DNA of 64,000 nucleotides, from the NCBI GenBank assembly GCA_964007475.1, contig OZ023273.1, positions 136,373,308 through 136,437,307 on the forward strand, given 5' to 3'. Shown in pieces: positions 1 to 11,222 of this stretch. Position 1 is the stretch's first letter. The number at the start of each line of letters is the position of its first letter. This DNA is from Hybos culiciformis. Lineage: Eukaryota > Arthropoda > Insecta > Diptera > Hybotidae. The notes beneath the pieces were generated by a model. That model did no database searches. It was not told the DNA's origin and was given only the letters and a program-made list of their open reading frames with translations. A program made the position numbers and the translations under genes.

Positions 1-1125
1 TTTAAATTGATAAAATTCAAATTTCCAAATTACTTAATTAAAATAATAAAAAACTTTCTCGAAAACAGAAAATTTGAAGTCAAACTAGGTAGGGATAGGT
101 CCAAAACAATTCTTTTCACAGCTGGCGTCCCCAAGGGTCAATAATTTCACCTTTATTATATTCTATATATACTTCAGACTTACCTACATTAAACAACTGC
201 TCCCTATCAGTATATGCAGATGATACTGCTATATACTCCTCTTCTCCAAACCCTAATCAAATTTTAATTTCATTGGAAAGTGCCTTAAAATTATTAAATG
301 AATATTTTATCTCGTGGAAAATCAAGGTTAACAATTCGAAAACAAAGGCTATGTTTTTTACGAGAAACCGAGCTTGGACTAAATTGCCTTCTAGAAATAT
401 AAAATTTTGTAATGAGGACATTGAATGGAGTGATAACATTAAATATTTAGGTCTTACTATGGATAAGAAATTAATCTTTAAGCAACACATAGCACTTTCA
501 ATTGATAAAACTAACAAGCTAACATATATGTTATATCCATTAATAAACAGAAATTCCAACTTAAATATAAATAACAAAATCTTGATTTTTAAAACCATTT
601 TCCAAGCTATTTGGACATATGCTTCCCCAATCTGGTTTGGTGCTGCTAAATGTCATATTAAAAAACTTCAAACAGCTCAAAATAAGCTGCTTAGAATGAT
701 TTTAAATAGATCCAGATATACTAGAATTGAGATTTTACATTCTTTGGTTAAAGCTAAGACTATATACGAAAAAATCAATGAATTAAGTTTTAATTTCAAC
801 GAAAGATGCATAAGATCGGAAAATTCTGAAATAATTAATTTTGCAAATAGTGTATAATTCCCAATATCCTTTTGTAAATATTTCCATTAGGTTAGTTAAT
901 TATTATGTAAGATAGTAAGCTAGTATTAGTTTTAAAGAAGTCAAATAGGTTTTAGCTTTTTCCTATATTAAATGTTTCGATAAAAATATAGAATTAGTCA
1001 TAATGTAATAACATAAATTTCTTAGTAGTAAAGTAGCATAGGATACTAAATCTCTAAATATAAGTAATTATAATGTAAATGTATTATATCAGCTTGGAAA
1101 AAATAAATGAATGAAATGAATGAAA
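1..1125 (+). mobile_element. Jockey-like non-LTR retrotransposon, 3' fragment
   Basis: This is the 3' part of a LINE reverse-transcriptase ORF that enters from the left edge. Around 120-250 broken frames contain a GVPKG-like motif and the RT active-site motif YADD. An open stretch of 194 codons then runs 273-857, holding the RT thumb and C-terminal region with NIKYLG, IWTYASPIWFGAA and KLQTAQNKLLRMI, which is typical of the Jockey group. The ORF stops at 857 and about 260 bp of AT-rich 3' UTR follow, ending in an A-rich tail of AAATGAATG-type repeats near 1085-1125. The upstream frame is interrupted, so this is a dead copy. It resembles, but clearly differs from, the minus-strand fragment at 12776-14614, so the two are related families and not copies of one insertion. 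Clade is inferred from motifs only. Confidence 0.8.
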
Positions 1126-1833
1126 AAATAACGAAATGTTAATTAATTATACCGAAATGTTGTTATTCCAAATGTTAAATTCATTCAATCATCAAAATTC
1201 TCCTTATCTTATCTTAAGCTTCTACTTATTCAATAAATTTCCTTTTACTTTAATTTAATTTTAATAGATTATTATAACGATGTTGTATATTATTAAACAA
1301 ATTTATTTTTTTGGCTTCCAAACCTCTTGTTTTAAAAATAAAGTATGTAACATAATAACTTAATATCCTTCCAATTTTCATAGTTGTATTCCAGTCCAGC
1401 ATTAATGATACATTAAGTCTAAATGCAAGATTTAATATATGTTTCACAAAACTAATACAGATCTCTTATTGAATAAATTAAATTACAATGTTTTATTAAT
1501 GAAAATAAATAATGATTATCCTATTCATTTGATTTCACTTTATTGCAGATAAATTACAATTTTATTTAACTTTATAATAAAAATTTTATATTCTAATAGT
1601 AGTACAAAACAAATGAAAAAATTATCCAGATAAATTGAATCTTCTCATGATTAGGAATTGTTCCTCCGGATGGAGTTTTATGATTATTACTAGACTGCGG
1701 ATTTATATGCAATTTTTTGTTTTCAGGTTAAAAAAGGAATATACTTTCAATATCGTCTTCTAATAAATAGTAAAAGAGATTTTCGTTAACATATCGAACT
1801 AGTTTTTCTCTAATTTACACTTATTGAGTAGGG

Positions 1834-4755
1834 ATGAGCAAAAAATTCAGTACACAATTTTGTAACATCCGAGGTTTGGAAGCGAATTTCCAAGCCGTTG
1901 AAATCCATTTGGCCTCTGCTAAGCCAAATATTCTGGCTTTAAGTGAGACCCAAGTATTGGACAACGGAGACCCCAACCGTTTTTCAATCCCCGGTTATGA
2001 TCTCCACTCTTTATTCGTTGCCCACAGAGGAGTCGCTGTTTACATAAGGAATGACGTCGCTTGTTATCCTATTATAGATTTAAAATCATCAAGTCCCTTA
2101 TTTAATTTTCTTTGGTTTAAAATAAGAACCAACAAACACGTCATTCATTTCTGCTTCCTTTATAGAAGCCCGCAATTAACTGGCAATGATCATGTTGTCG
2201 AGTTTGATTTGCTGTCAGACCAGATAAATCAGATTCTGGCGAAAAACCCAGAGTCTGAGGTTTTGGTTTTCGGTGATTTCAACGTACACAACGTATCATG
2301 GCTTAGTCATTCCAATCGCACCAGTCCCGAAGGCAGATATGTCGAGTTTTTTTCAAATCTTAACAATCTGATTCAAATTATTTCTGAACCCACCCACATC
2401 CCGGATGTAAACCATCAGGGTCATCATCTCTTGGATCTGTTTCTGACATCGAATCCAGATAATTATCAAGCTTCAATTAGTTCCCCCCTTGGAAACTCCG
2501 ATCATTGTCTCGTTAGCACGTCCTTCTCTCTTGATAATGCGGGCGGACTATCCATGGCTCCTGGAAGAATGGTATGGACCTATTCTCAAGCTGATTGGGA
2601 TGGGCTCGCCAGTTTTCTTGGACGGATGGATCTGTCTAGTTGCTTCTTGGAGAGGGATGTTGACCTTTGCACGGCTGTCATTACCGAAAGTATTCTGCTA
2701 GGGATGAAACTTTTCATACCCCATAAAAAGGTTCAAAATAAAATGAATACTAAAAATCCGTGGTTCAATGACACCTGTGCCAAGGCCATAGCCGACAGGG
2801 ATAATGCTTTTCGTGAGTATAAACAAAACAATTCTTTAAGTTTACTGAAGCGCTGGCGAGAGGTCAGAAATAGATGCAGTAAGATTTGTTGCCAACAGAA
2901 GGTTTTGTATACCCAGAGGAAGCGTCAAGAAATATTAAACCTTCCTAAAAATAGCAGAAGCTTTTGGACCTTCGCTAAAAGTGTAAAACAAAACTTTTGT
3001 TCGCCTACATCTTTTCCTCCCCTTGTAGATGGTGACCGGATCATATCAGATTCGGTTGGGAAGGCTAATCTGTTTGCTAAACTCTTTAGTCAAAACTCAA
3101 CACTTGCAGCTTCAACTCAAGATCCACCAGTCTTGCCTCCAGTAAGCTCTTCTTTTGGAAGAGTTTACTTTAGGCAACGTGCTGTTTTAAAAGCTCTCAA
3201 AAATCTGAATGTGAAAAAGTCAACTGGCCCTGATGGTATTCCGGCTGTGGTCCTAAAACATACTGCCACTGTTCTGGCTAAACCTCTGCGCAACCTTTTC
3301 TATCTTTCATATTCACTTGGCATTTACCCCACCAAGTGGAAAGTTGTGCATGTTCAGCCTATTCCAAAAAAAGGCGATAAATGCGATCCCTCAAACTACA
3401 GGCCTATTGCGCTTACTTCTGTTCTCTCCAAAGTAATGGAATCTCTCATTAATAATAAAGTTAAAAAATACCTTGAAATCAACAAATTGCTAAGTGACCA
3501 GCAATATGGTTTTCGCTCGAATAGATCGACTGGTGATCTGATGACATATTTGTCCGACAAGCTCAACACCAGTCTTCACAACTCCGGTGAAGCTTGTGTT
3601 GTTGCTTTGGATATAGCTAAGGCTTTTGATCGAGTGTGGCACTCGGCCCTGATTTCTAAAGTTAAATCAATGGGTCTAGGATCAGCCTTTGTCAATTGGA
3701 TCAGCAACTTTTTGTCTGGCCGTTCTATTCGTGCTGTTGTGGATGGTTACCAATCTCATATTTTCAACATTAACTCCGGTGTACCTCAAGGGTGTGTTCT
3801 TTCTCCAACCCTATTTTTAATTTTCATTAATGATCTTCTGCAATGTACTCTAAACCCCATCCACAGCTTCGCCGATGACAGTAACTTGGTAGCATGCTAC
3901 GATTTTATTAATAGGAAATCAGCTTCTTCAAATGCTGTAACTACTAAACGCAATTTTTTACAAAGTAGCATAAATCTTGACCTTTCCAAAATTTCACAAT
4001 GGGGTCTTCTCAACAGAGTTGAGTTTAATGCATCCAAAACTCAATGCTGCCTAATTTCCAGAAAGCTGTCAACTTTTGATCCCCAATTTTCCTTTCAAGG
4101 AGAAAGTATTGCCAAATCTGGAAGCCTTGACATTTTAGGTTCGAAAATAACTAGCGACTTAAGCTGGAAAATTCATATTTTCGAAACGGCAAAAAACGCA
4201 GCGAAATGTCTTGGTTTTTTAAAAAGATGTAAACAATACTTTTCCCCCTCTGATCTCTTAAATATTTACAAATCCTACATACGACCAAAATTAGAATACA
4301 ATTCGCATATATGGGCTGGTGCTCCCAAAACCCATCTTGAGTACCTGGACAAAGTTCAGAGAAGGGCTATTAGATTAATCGATAATCACCAAACCACCAG
4401 CTCATTAACATCACTCAACCACCGTCGTAATGTAGGTTCACTTTCCATTTTTTATAAATACCTTGTTGGAATGGATACGTGTTCCCTGGAAGTAAAGGCC
4501 CTACTTCCTCAACTTCAAGTATTTTCACGCCAAACACGTACTGCTTCAACGTCACACCCATATTTCGTAAAAATTCCCAGATGTGATAGAACGAGCTTCG
4601 GTGATTCGTTTTCTATTCGCACCTCAAGAATGTGGAATGCTCTCCCATTAAAGTTGTTCCCGGCAGCTAGTGGACGCTTAATTTATGACTTGCGCCGCTT
4701 TAAGAAAAGTGTAAATGATTACCTTCTAACTGTCCCACTTTTTAATCCCGTCTAA
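1834..4755 (+). mobile_element. LINE ORF2: endonuclease plus reverse transcriptase, intact
   Basis: A 973-aa open frame with no internal stop. The N-terminal third is an apurinic-type endonuclease (EEP fold): LSETQ near residue 36, GDFN at 147-150 and SDH at 222-224 are the expected catalytic motifs. The central RT has STGPDGIP, SNYRPIALTS, QQYGFR, ALDIAKAFDRVWH from about residue 591, SGVPQGCVLSP and the catalytic FADD at 679-682. The C-terminal thumb shows YIRPKLEYNSHIWAG. A short 3' UTR ends in a poly(A) run at about 4829-4845, so the copy is 3'-complete. No ORF1 (gag) precedes it, and only about 140 bp separate it from the end of the host DNA transposon, so it is 5'-truncated just upstream of ORF2 or belongs to a single-ORF family. 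The clade is probably in the CR1/L2 or Jockey/I assemblage and is distinct from the two Jockey-like fragments nearby. Confidence 0.92.
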
Positions 4756-5547
4756 ACTTCCTGTCCTTTTTACCAAATCCATACTTCTTCAGTATAAAAG
4801 GTATCCCACCTAGTGATTTGGTAACTTTAATAAAAAAAAAAAAAAAATATGCCTTTTTTATGCAAAATTTATGCAAGTGCATATGCAGCAAATATGCACA
4901 AAATATGCAAATATATGCAGACACATGCAAAAAATGCAGAAAATTTCATAAGAGAAAAAAACAATTATTGAAAAAAAAATTATTATTTCACACTAAAATT
5001 AGTTATACAATTGATAAAAATATTCAATTATAATTCAAATCGATTCAAATTGTAGCAGCATCAATTCAACAATTCCTTTAAAGTAATACCGTTTCCAAAA
5101 ACGTTTTAGTTTCTATTCAAACAAATAAGACCGATTCAAAAACATTAAAAAACAATTTTGTAAATTTTTTGATTAATTTTTTGGTAACTGAAAAAACTTA
5201 CCAAATAATTCACTTTCACCACAAAAGAACTACAAATTTTTCTAAGTTACATTTAACATTTTCACAAAACTTTTCACAAATTTAATAAGAAATATCGCCA
5301 GAACACATCAAAAATTGTTACCTTTTCGACGAAATATTGACTACTACAAGCAACAAAAATAAAATTTCAAAGCCAGACTTCAAAATTTAAAAAACAAATC
5401 AATGCAAATTTTAGTAAATTTTTTTCAGCGAACCCCTTTTTTATCGTCGATTTCGCGCATTATTTTTGATAGTGTGTTTTAAAATTCGGTAGGAAGTACT
5501 ATGCTTATTACTACTAATTTCTTAACTTCACAAGATAGAAAACAAGA

Positions 5548-5896
5548 TATCGTCCATGAAACAGGAATATATCCTAAAAAAACCAAATGTAATTTTGGCG
5601 AGCAAGCGGACACTTTGTTCAGAATATATCCTAAAAAAACCAAATGTAATTTTGGCGCGTAAGCGGAAACTTTGTTCAGAAGTAATTGGAGGTACATAGT
5701 AGTTTTTCCCTTACAAAAATGTGTGTCAAATTGATAGTACATTTTTTAATTGTGCTAAAAAAGCATGTAATGGATTTTTTCTAATTTTTCAGAGTACGAC
5801 TGATCGACGCGTCATCAAAAAGTACATAATAATGCATCATTACCTCAAAAGTGGCAAAACTTCGTGATAGGACATATTCCTGTTTCATGGACGATA
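5548..5896. repeat. 23-bp inverted repeat pair plus 57-bp tandem duplication inside the TIR element
   Basis: TATCGTCCATGAAACAGGAA (first 20 of 23 bases) at 5548-5570 recurs as its perfect reverse complement at 5874-5896, and the match extends imperfectly inward for about 7 more bases. Just inside the left arm, a 57-bp unit is duplicated head to tail at 5565-5621 and 5622-5678 with three or four differences. This could be a large subterminal hairpin of the host transposon or the remains of a smaller nested element. Confidence 0.8.
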
Positions 5897-7490
5897 ATAA
5901 AATATACGTTGATATGCAAAATATGCAAATATGCAAAAATATGCAGTATATGCGAATATGCAGATATAAACACGTTTAAAATAATTTGTTTTTACACCAA
6001 ACGTACGTAGCTGTTTCTCTTTTTCTTCTAGGTTACTCCTGTACGAATATGCAATTGCATATAAATCCGCAGTCTAATTATTACAATCCATACCTTCACA
6101 ATATATACAACTCTTCTTTCCATCATTTTTACATTCCTCTAAACTAATAGATCATTTTTTAAATTCAACGCACACCCTCTAATGGTAAAATTACATAAAA
6201 GAATTACTCGAGTATATTTAAAAAAAAAGGAATGCTTTTTTAAAATTAATTATCTTGTATAATAATTTAAAAAAAAAAATTAAGATGATTACCCTCAATT
6301 TTGACATAACAACCTCTATCTTCATAAGTTTGTGTTGATTGTTGACATTCTGTCCCTTTAATTCCATTAGCTTCTTTCCCACATTCAATTTCGTTCCTAC
6401 TATTACATTGAATACACGATTGAAAAATTTTATTTTTATCATTACAACCACCATCGGTTTGGCATATTTCTGGTTCATTTTCAATATATCAACCACATGA
6501 TGGATCACTAGTCTCACACTTGTGTCATTTTAATTTTGGTGTTACAAATAGTGGACTTGAATTAGAACCATTTTCAGTGCAAGTTTTACATTGTCTATAA
6601 TTATTAGTACACTCTTGGTAACTCTTTATTTGTGTAAAAGCACAACCCTGTATCATATTAGGATCATCAGCAGTTCCATTATTATAAAGAAAACAATTAT
6701 CTATTTGATTGTAAACTGGACATATTTCTGCATTCGCATTTATTTGTACATCATTGCAATTTTCACACTGATGGCAAGAAATTCGATTTTCAGGATATAT
6801 TTGCCCAATACATAATGGCTCGGTGCAGTCAAAACAATTTGGCTTTTTACATATTCTGAGCTTACACATTTTCTCTCCGTATGAGAATCAACTTCAACTA
6901 GACATTTGTAATTATGTTTATCACAAATTTCAAAAACGAGGTTTTCAATCACCGTAGCACAATTCGGTTTACATATTGAAGATTTACAATTAAAACAATG
7001 ATTCCATTTGCAATATTCATCATTACAAATTATACAAGTTTCATCTTTTTTACATGTTTCCAAATCAGTTTCGGGCAAATCCTCTACGCAGCCTCGTTTC
7101 AATGATTTTTCTGTAATTAGAATATAAATAGAATTTTCAGTTTCCAATTTTACATTAACAAAATAATCTCTTCATTAATACCCTAACTAACTAAAAAATA
7201 GATTGAATCTATATAGGTGCAATTTCTAATAACAAGTTCTCTGATAAGAAGTAAATCATAATCAGGACTAGAGATGAGATTTTAGGCTCCTAAAAGCATT
7301 CAAAGCTAGGTTTAAAAAAATAAAAAAATAAATAGTAACAAATTGTCTAGCCAAATGTATAAAAGAACAATATTAATTTGATTTATACACTATATAAGTT
7401 AATTTTAGTTTTATAATAACAAATAAGATTAAAAAATAAATAGTATCATTTAACATATTCACTCCACGAAGTACGTGTACCTATGTATAA

Positions 7491-7700
7491 CCATTGATTA
7501 AGGATGCTAAAAAGATTATCAATTTCATACAATTTTTTTTTTGTATTTTATTTGACGGTGTTAGTAAAACAAAATGAAATACTGTTAAATAACACGGATC
7601 ATTATCAATATTTCAAAAGTGTTTTATTTCGTTTTAATAACACTTTCAAATAAAAATACTAAAAAAGAAGAAGAAATTGTTGTAGAAACTGATTTGATTA
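7491..7700. repeat. Degenerate copy of the 219-bp MITE, in intron 3 of pseudogene copy 1
   Basis: It begins with TATAACCATTGATTAAG and carries internal GTGTTAGTAAAACAAAAT. It aligns along its length with the MITE at 22916-23134, at the equivalent position between exons 3 and 4. The right end is eroded. The shared position shows that the MITE was already there before the two genes duplicated. Confidence 0.65.
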
Positions 7701-8514
7701 CCTTTGTGCATTCTTATCAACGGAAAAACGAAAAATAATTTAAATATCAAAAACGAACCTAACAAACTAAAAGAAAAATTATTTCTAAATTCAATTTTTT
7801 AAGTCGGGTTCCAACATAACAAAAAATGGTTTTAAGTATACCACACCGTATCATACCATCAAAGCCAATTTACTATTTGGTTAAGTAATTTTTTGTATGT
7901 TTTTACACAAAAATACGAAAACAGCGCTGACAAATTAACGCCACATTTTAAAGAATTTTTGGTTCGCAAAGAATGCATTTTGACTTTCAATTAAGTAAAA
8001 AACCCCAAAGACCTAACACATGGTTATTTAAAAACCGTGGTTATTAAAAATATTATATAATTATTGTATAAATAAGAATAATAGCTTCACCTGTGATATC
8101 AGTAATTTTACTGTAACATCCTTTTAGTTTCTTGCAACTTTTTTTCTGTACCATATCTGTTGGATTAGTTAAACATGTCATATCGTTTGCCCTGGTCTCA
8201 CATTCGATGCAATTTATTAAATCTTCAGATGAATCCGTAGTTGTCGGAATTGCCAAAGTTGACGATTCAGCCCTTTTCGCTTCCTCCGTTGGCTTTTCTG
8301 TCATTTCATTACCATAATTGTTAAATATTTTGTTGTTGAATATTTGGTAGTTGGACGTAAAGAAATTTTCTGTTATGTCCTTATCAAAATTATACGCACA
8401 ACCTCGATGTAGAACTTTATTAACTGAAATAGAAAAAAATATTTTTCATTCTACAAAATCTTGAATTTATATATAATACATTTTTTATGTTCACACTTAA
8501 CCGCCTCTACTCAC

Positions 8515-8715
8515 TTACTTACTTACTTACTTTAGTACTATTTTTAATTACTCTTTGTAGCATCCAAAAACTAGCTTACTGAAAATCTAATTTTATAACA
8601 GTACTAATGGAAGTATAGGTTATTTATATGTATTTTATTTTAGTATTTTATTTTAGTATCTTATTTTAGTATCTTATTTTGCTGAATTTTATTTTAGTAT
8701 CATATTTTGCTGAAA
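8515..8715. repeat. Simple and short tandem repeats
   Basis: A short ACTT tetranucleotide run lies near 8512-8535. About 8630-8715 consists of variants of a 13-15-bp unit of the type TTTATTTTAGTAT / CTTATTTTGCTGAAT. It lies in intron 2 of the pseudogene copy. No function is implied. Confidence 0.6.
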
Positions 8716-9593
8716 TTGAGAAAGATGAAATTTTTGAATTTTTTTTAAGTAATTAATATAAATTTATTGTTATCAGCTCGAAAAATTAATTTATATCTAT
8801 TTATAAAGAAAAAAAAATTTATTTTAAAATTGGTATCAAATCTATCCAAAGCAAAAAAAATTTACAGTCATAAAACATACACAATTTTCGGCAGATTTAA
8901 ATTAAGTACATATAAATCTGGAGCATGCAATAATATTAATATAATTATTCTGTCGTTATTATTATTTTTTTAATTGCACAATGTGCCTGATTTAATTTAC
9001 CTTATTCTATACACCTTAATATTTATGCTCTTATTGATTTTTTATACATTGTTGTTTGAATAGTAGTTAATAAATATATTAATAGTCTAATGACATTTTA
9101 TGACCAGCCGGAATAAATAAAGTAACTATGATTAACCTCAATTCACCTTATATGGACGAGAAAATATTCTCTTAACAACAATTCCATAATTTTTAACCGA
9201 AATATCCTATTTTTATAATTGTATAGTGTATAGAACTCTAAAAACAAAACTAACGATAAACTTGTGAAAATAATGAACAACCAACTGATATAAAAATGAG
9301 AAGAGCATCAATAAAATTTTTAGAATTGTAGAAATAAACTTCGAGGACCATAGAAAATGAGTCTAGTGAGGACCAACATAATAAAAGTGTGAATTAATAC
9401 CGTATATCAAGAAATTGGTATTCGAAATTCATTGCTTCTCTTGCGTGAAAATTTTTTTTCTTGAATAAAAATATTCTAGTACAAAAATATTTCGGTAGTG
9501 TCAAAAAAGTACAAATTTTACGGAGAATAATTTTATTATTAAAAAAAGAATTTTATTAGAAATTTAAAATTGAAATCAAAACAGAGAGACATG

Positions 9594-10744
9594 CATAGGC
9601 GCCCGGAAGGAGGGGCAAGGGGGGGCCTTGGCCCCCCCTGGGTTTGATGAAGAAAATAAAACTTAATCAGGGATGAGAATTAAACACTAAACTCGTACAA
9701 ATTAGAAACCCGATTTTAATTTAAATAATATTAGAATGTTTGTCATTTTTCAAACGAAAAAAAAACTTATTATCTCGCACAATAACTTTTTTATAAGAAC
9801 GCTTGCCCTTAAATTTCACTTTTTTAATGCGCTAAGAAATTTTGAGAACATTTAAATTAGAAATTTTAGATTTTAATTTTTTCAGATTTTTATGTCATGC
9901 AGTATTTAAATTGTTTTAATAAATTATTCATTTTTTTTTTCATATTTTTCGATTTTTGAGTCACGGGTAAAAATACAAAAATATTTATAAATTTTGGAAT
10001 TTCTAAATGCACGGAATTCCAGATATTCCTTTTTCATATTTCGCTTAGTCAAGAGCAACACATTTATGAAAAAAGAATTCCTTTTCTGGTTACTTTTATG
10101 ATAGAGACATTGTCGAAGTAGTTCACGCGAGTTTACGAATCTACGCCACGCGACGTAAAAAAGAAAATCATCGTTCAGTTACAATAAAAAAATAACTGTT
10201 CAGTTACAAAAAAATAAAGCAATTGCATTTCTTAATATTTATGGTGTAGAAATATCTATGGTGTATAAATATAAAAGATTATTTTTTTAACTTTTACGCC
10301 GGAGAAGTTCAATTTACGTGTTTGAGTATAATACGCCTCATAAAGTTTCATATAATGTGTCTATTTTATGTCGCATACGTGCATGAACTACGTCTAAAAT
10401 ATCTTCGTTGGTTTTGTTTTTCTTCTAATTGGCGAGTTACTGAAAGTTTTGGAACGATTCGGAAGACGGAAGGTATCTGGTTTTTTTTCTTTATATATGT
10501 ATTACATATTATTTATTTTTTATTTGTTTTTTATTATCTAATCCAGCAAGTGAATTCGTTTATTAAAAATTTTAATTTATGTTTGTTATTTTTTACTTTT
10601 AAAAAGAAAAGATTCATATAAGGTACATGTAACTTAATTCTCAACACATTTTTTTTATTTTCATCGTTGAAGAAAAACATATTTATAAGCTTTTTAAAAA
10701 AATTATCTTGCCCCCCCCTAGAAAAAATCCTGCGGGCGCCTATG
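9594..10744. mobile_element. 1151-bp non-autonomous TIR DNA transposon, 8-bp TSD
   Basis: Perfect 12-bp terminal inverted repeats CATAGGCGCCCG/CGGGCGCCTATG are flanked by the direct repeat GAGACATG at 9586-9593 and 10745-10752. The termini are strikingly G/C-rich compared with the AT-rich surroundings. A 9-bp-arm hairpin (GGGGGGGCC and its complement, 2-nt loop) lies at 9619-9638, and a C-run sits near the right end. No transposase-like ORF is present; a 99-codon frame at 10322-10621 has no recognisable motif. An 8-bp TSD suggests hAT or P type. It lies in intron 2 of the DUF753 pseudogene. Confidence 0.9.
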
Positions 10745-11222
10745 GAGACATGTATTAAAAAATTCAACTGAAAATATTTTTGACTTTTAATTACACTAAC
10801 AAAATACATTTAGAATATTTATATTCAGATATTTCCACAGCTGCCTTTACAACTAACTTCAAAGGCCCAGGAAAATGGACCCTCTAGTGAATTTAAACAA
10901 CCAGGTTCATCGACAGCATTACAACAATAACAGTTTATCACATCTTCAGAAGAAAAAAAATTATCAAATTACTAATAATGATTAGTAATACAATGTTATT
11001 TTTTAGAGAATTTTACTTATATATGCATATGCATTAAAAGTATATACATTAAAGCATTTGAAACTTAAACTTATTGAATAAAAATAAATGAAGAAAAATA
11101 AATTTTTATCATTTTTATATTTATTTTTACCTACCACTAATATCTTCATTTTCAGATGCGACAAACCAATAAAATAGTGTTGTTTCAAATAGAAATATTA
11201 AAATTTTTTTTAAATTATTCAT

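Larger units (their letters stand above)
1691..6076. mobile_element. 4386-bp TIR DNA transposon with 8-bp TSD, carrying a nested LINE
   Basis: The ends are perfect inverted repeats of at least 24 bp beginning TAGACTGCGGATTTATATGC. They are bounded by an exact 8-bp direct repeat ATTATTAC at 1683-1690 and 6077-6084. The uninterrupted site is visible in the paralogous copy 3 near 20995-21003, where ATTATTAC occurs once, which proves the insertion and its borders. Subterminal DNA on the right (4847-6060) is rich in ATATGCA/TATGCA motifs, as transposase-binding subterminal repeats often are. No transposase ORF is seen; the only long ORF belongs to the nested LINE, so without it the element would be about 1.3 kb and non-autonomous. 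An 8-bp TSD fits the hAT or P superfamilies (inference). Confidence 0.93.
1593..11222 (-). pseudogene. DUF753/Ly6-like gene copy 1, multiply disrupted duplicate of copy 3
   Basis: A minus-strand paralogue of the intact gene at 20906-28511, with matching exons at 11135-11222 (signal peptide), 10825-10943, 8091-8423, 6293-7110, and 6085-about 6195 joined to 1593-1690. It is broken in many places. Exon 2 has lost about 13 bp including the splice donor and now runs into TGA at 10825-10827. Two repeat cysteines in exon 3 are replaced (C to S, C to F). Exon 4 has a 4-bp deletion near 6870, stops at 6525-6527 and 6489-6491 replacing Cys and Trp codons, and an internal deletion of about 120 bp that removes most of one repeat. 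The acceptor AG of the last exon is now AT (about 6195). A 4386-bp transposon splits the last exon, and a 1151-bp element sits in intron 2. Reading frames between lesions are still easily aligned, so decay is fairly recent. A two-exon truncated secreted peptide of about 67 aa from exons 1-2 is conceivable but unlikely to be functional. Confidence 0.9.

Noticed and set aside
1250..1447. 65-codon minus frame downstream of copy 1
   Set aside because: It lies in duplicated 3' flank, and the counterpart near 20560-20760 does not preserve the frame.
5479..5742. 87-codon minus-strand frame with repeated NKVSA...LHLVFLGYI
   Set aside because: It is only the translation of the 57-bp tandem repeat in the transposon; no start context or protein similarity.
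10322..10621. 99-codon frame inside the 1151-bp element as a possible transposase
   Set aside because: No catalytic motif, low-complexity hydrophobic composition, too short.
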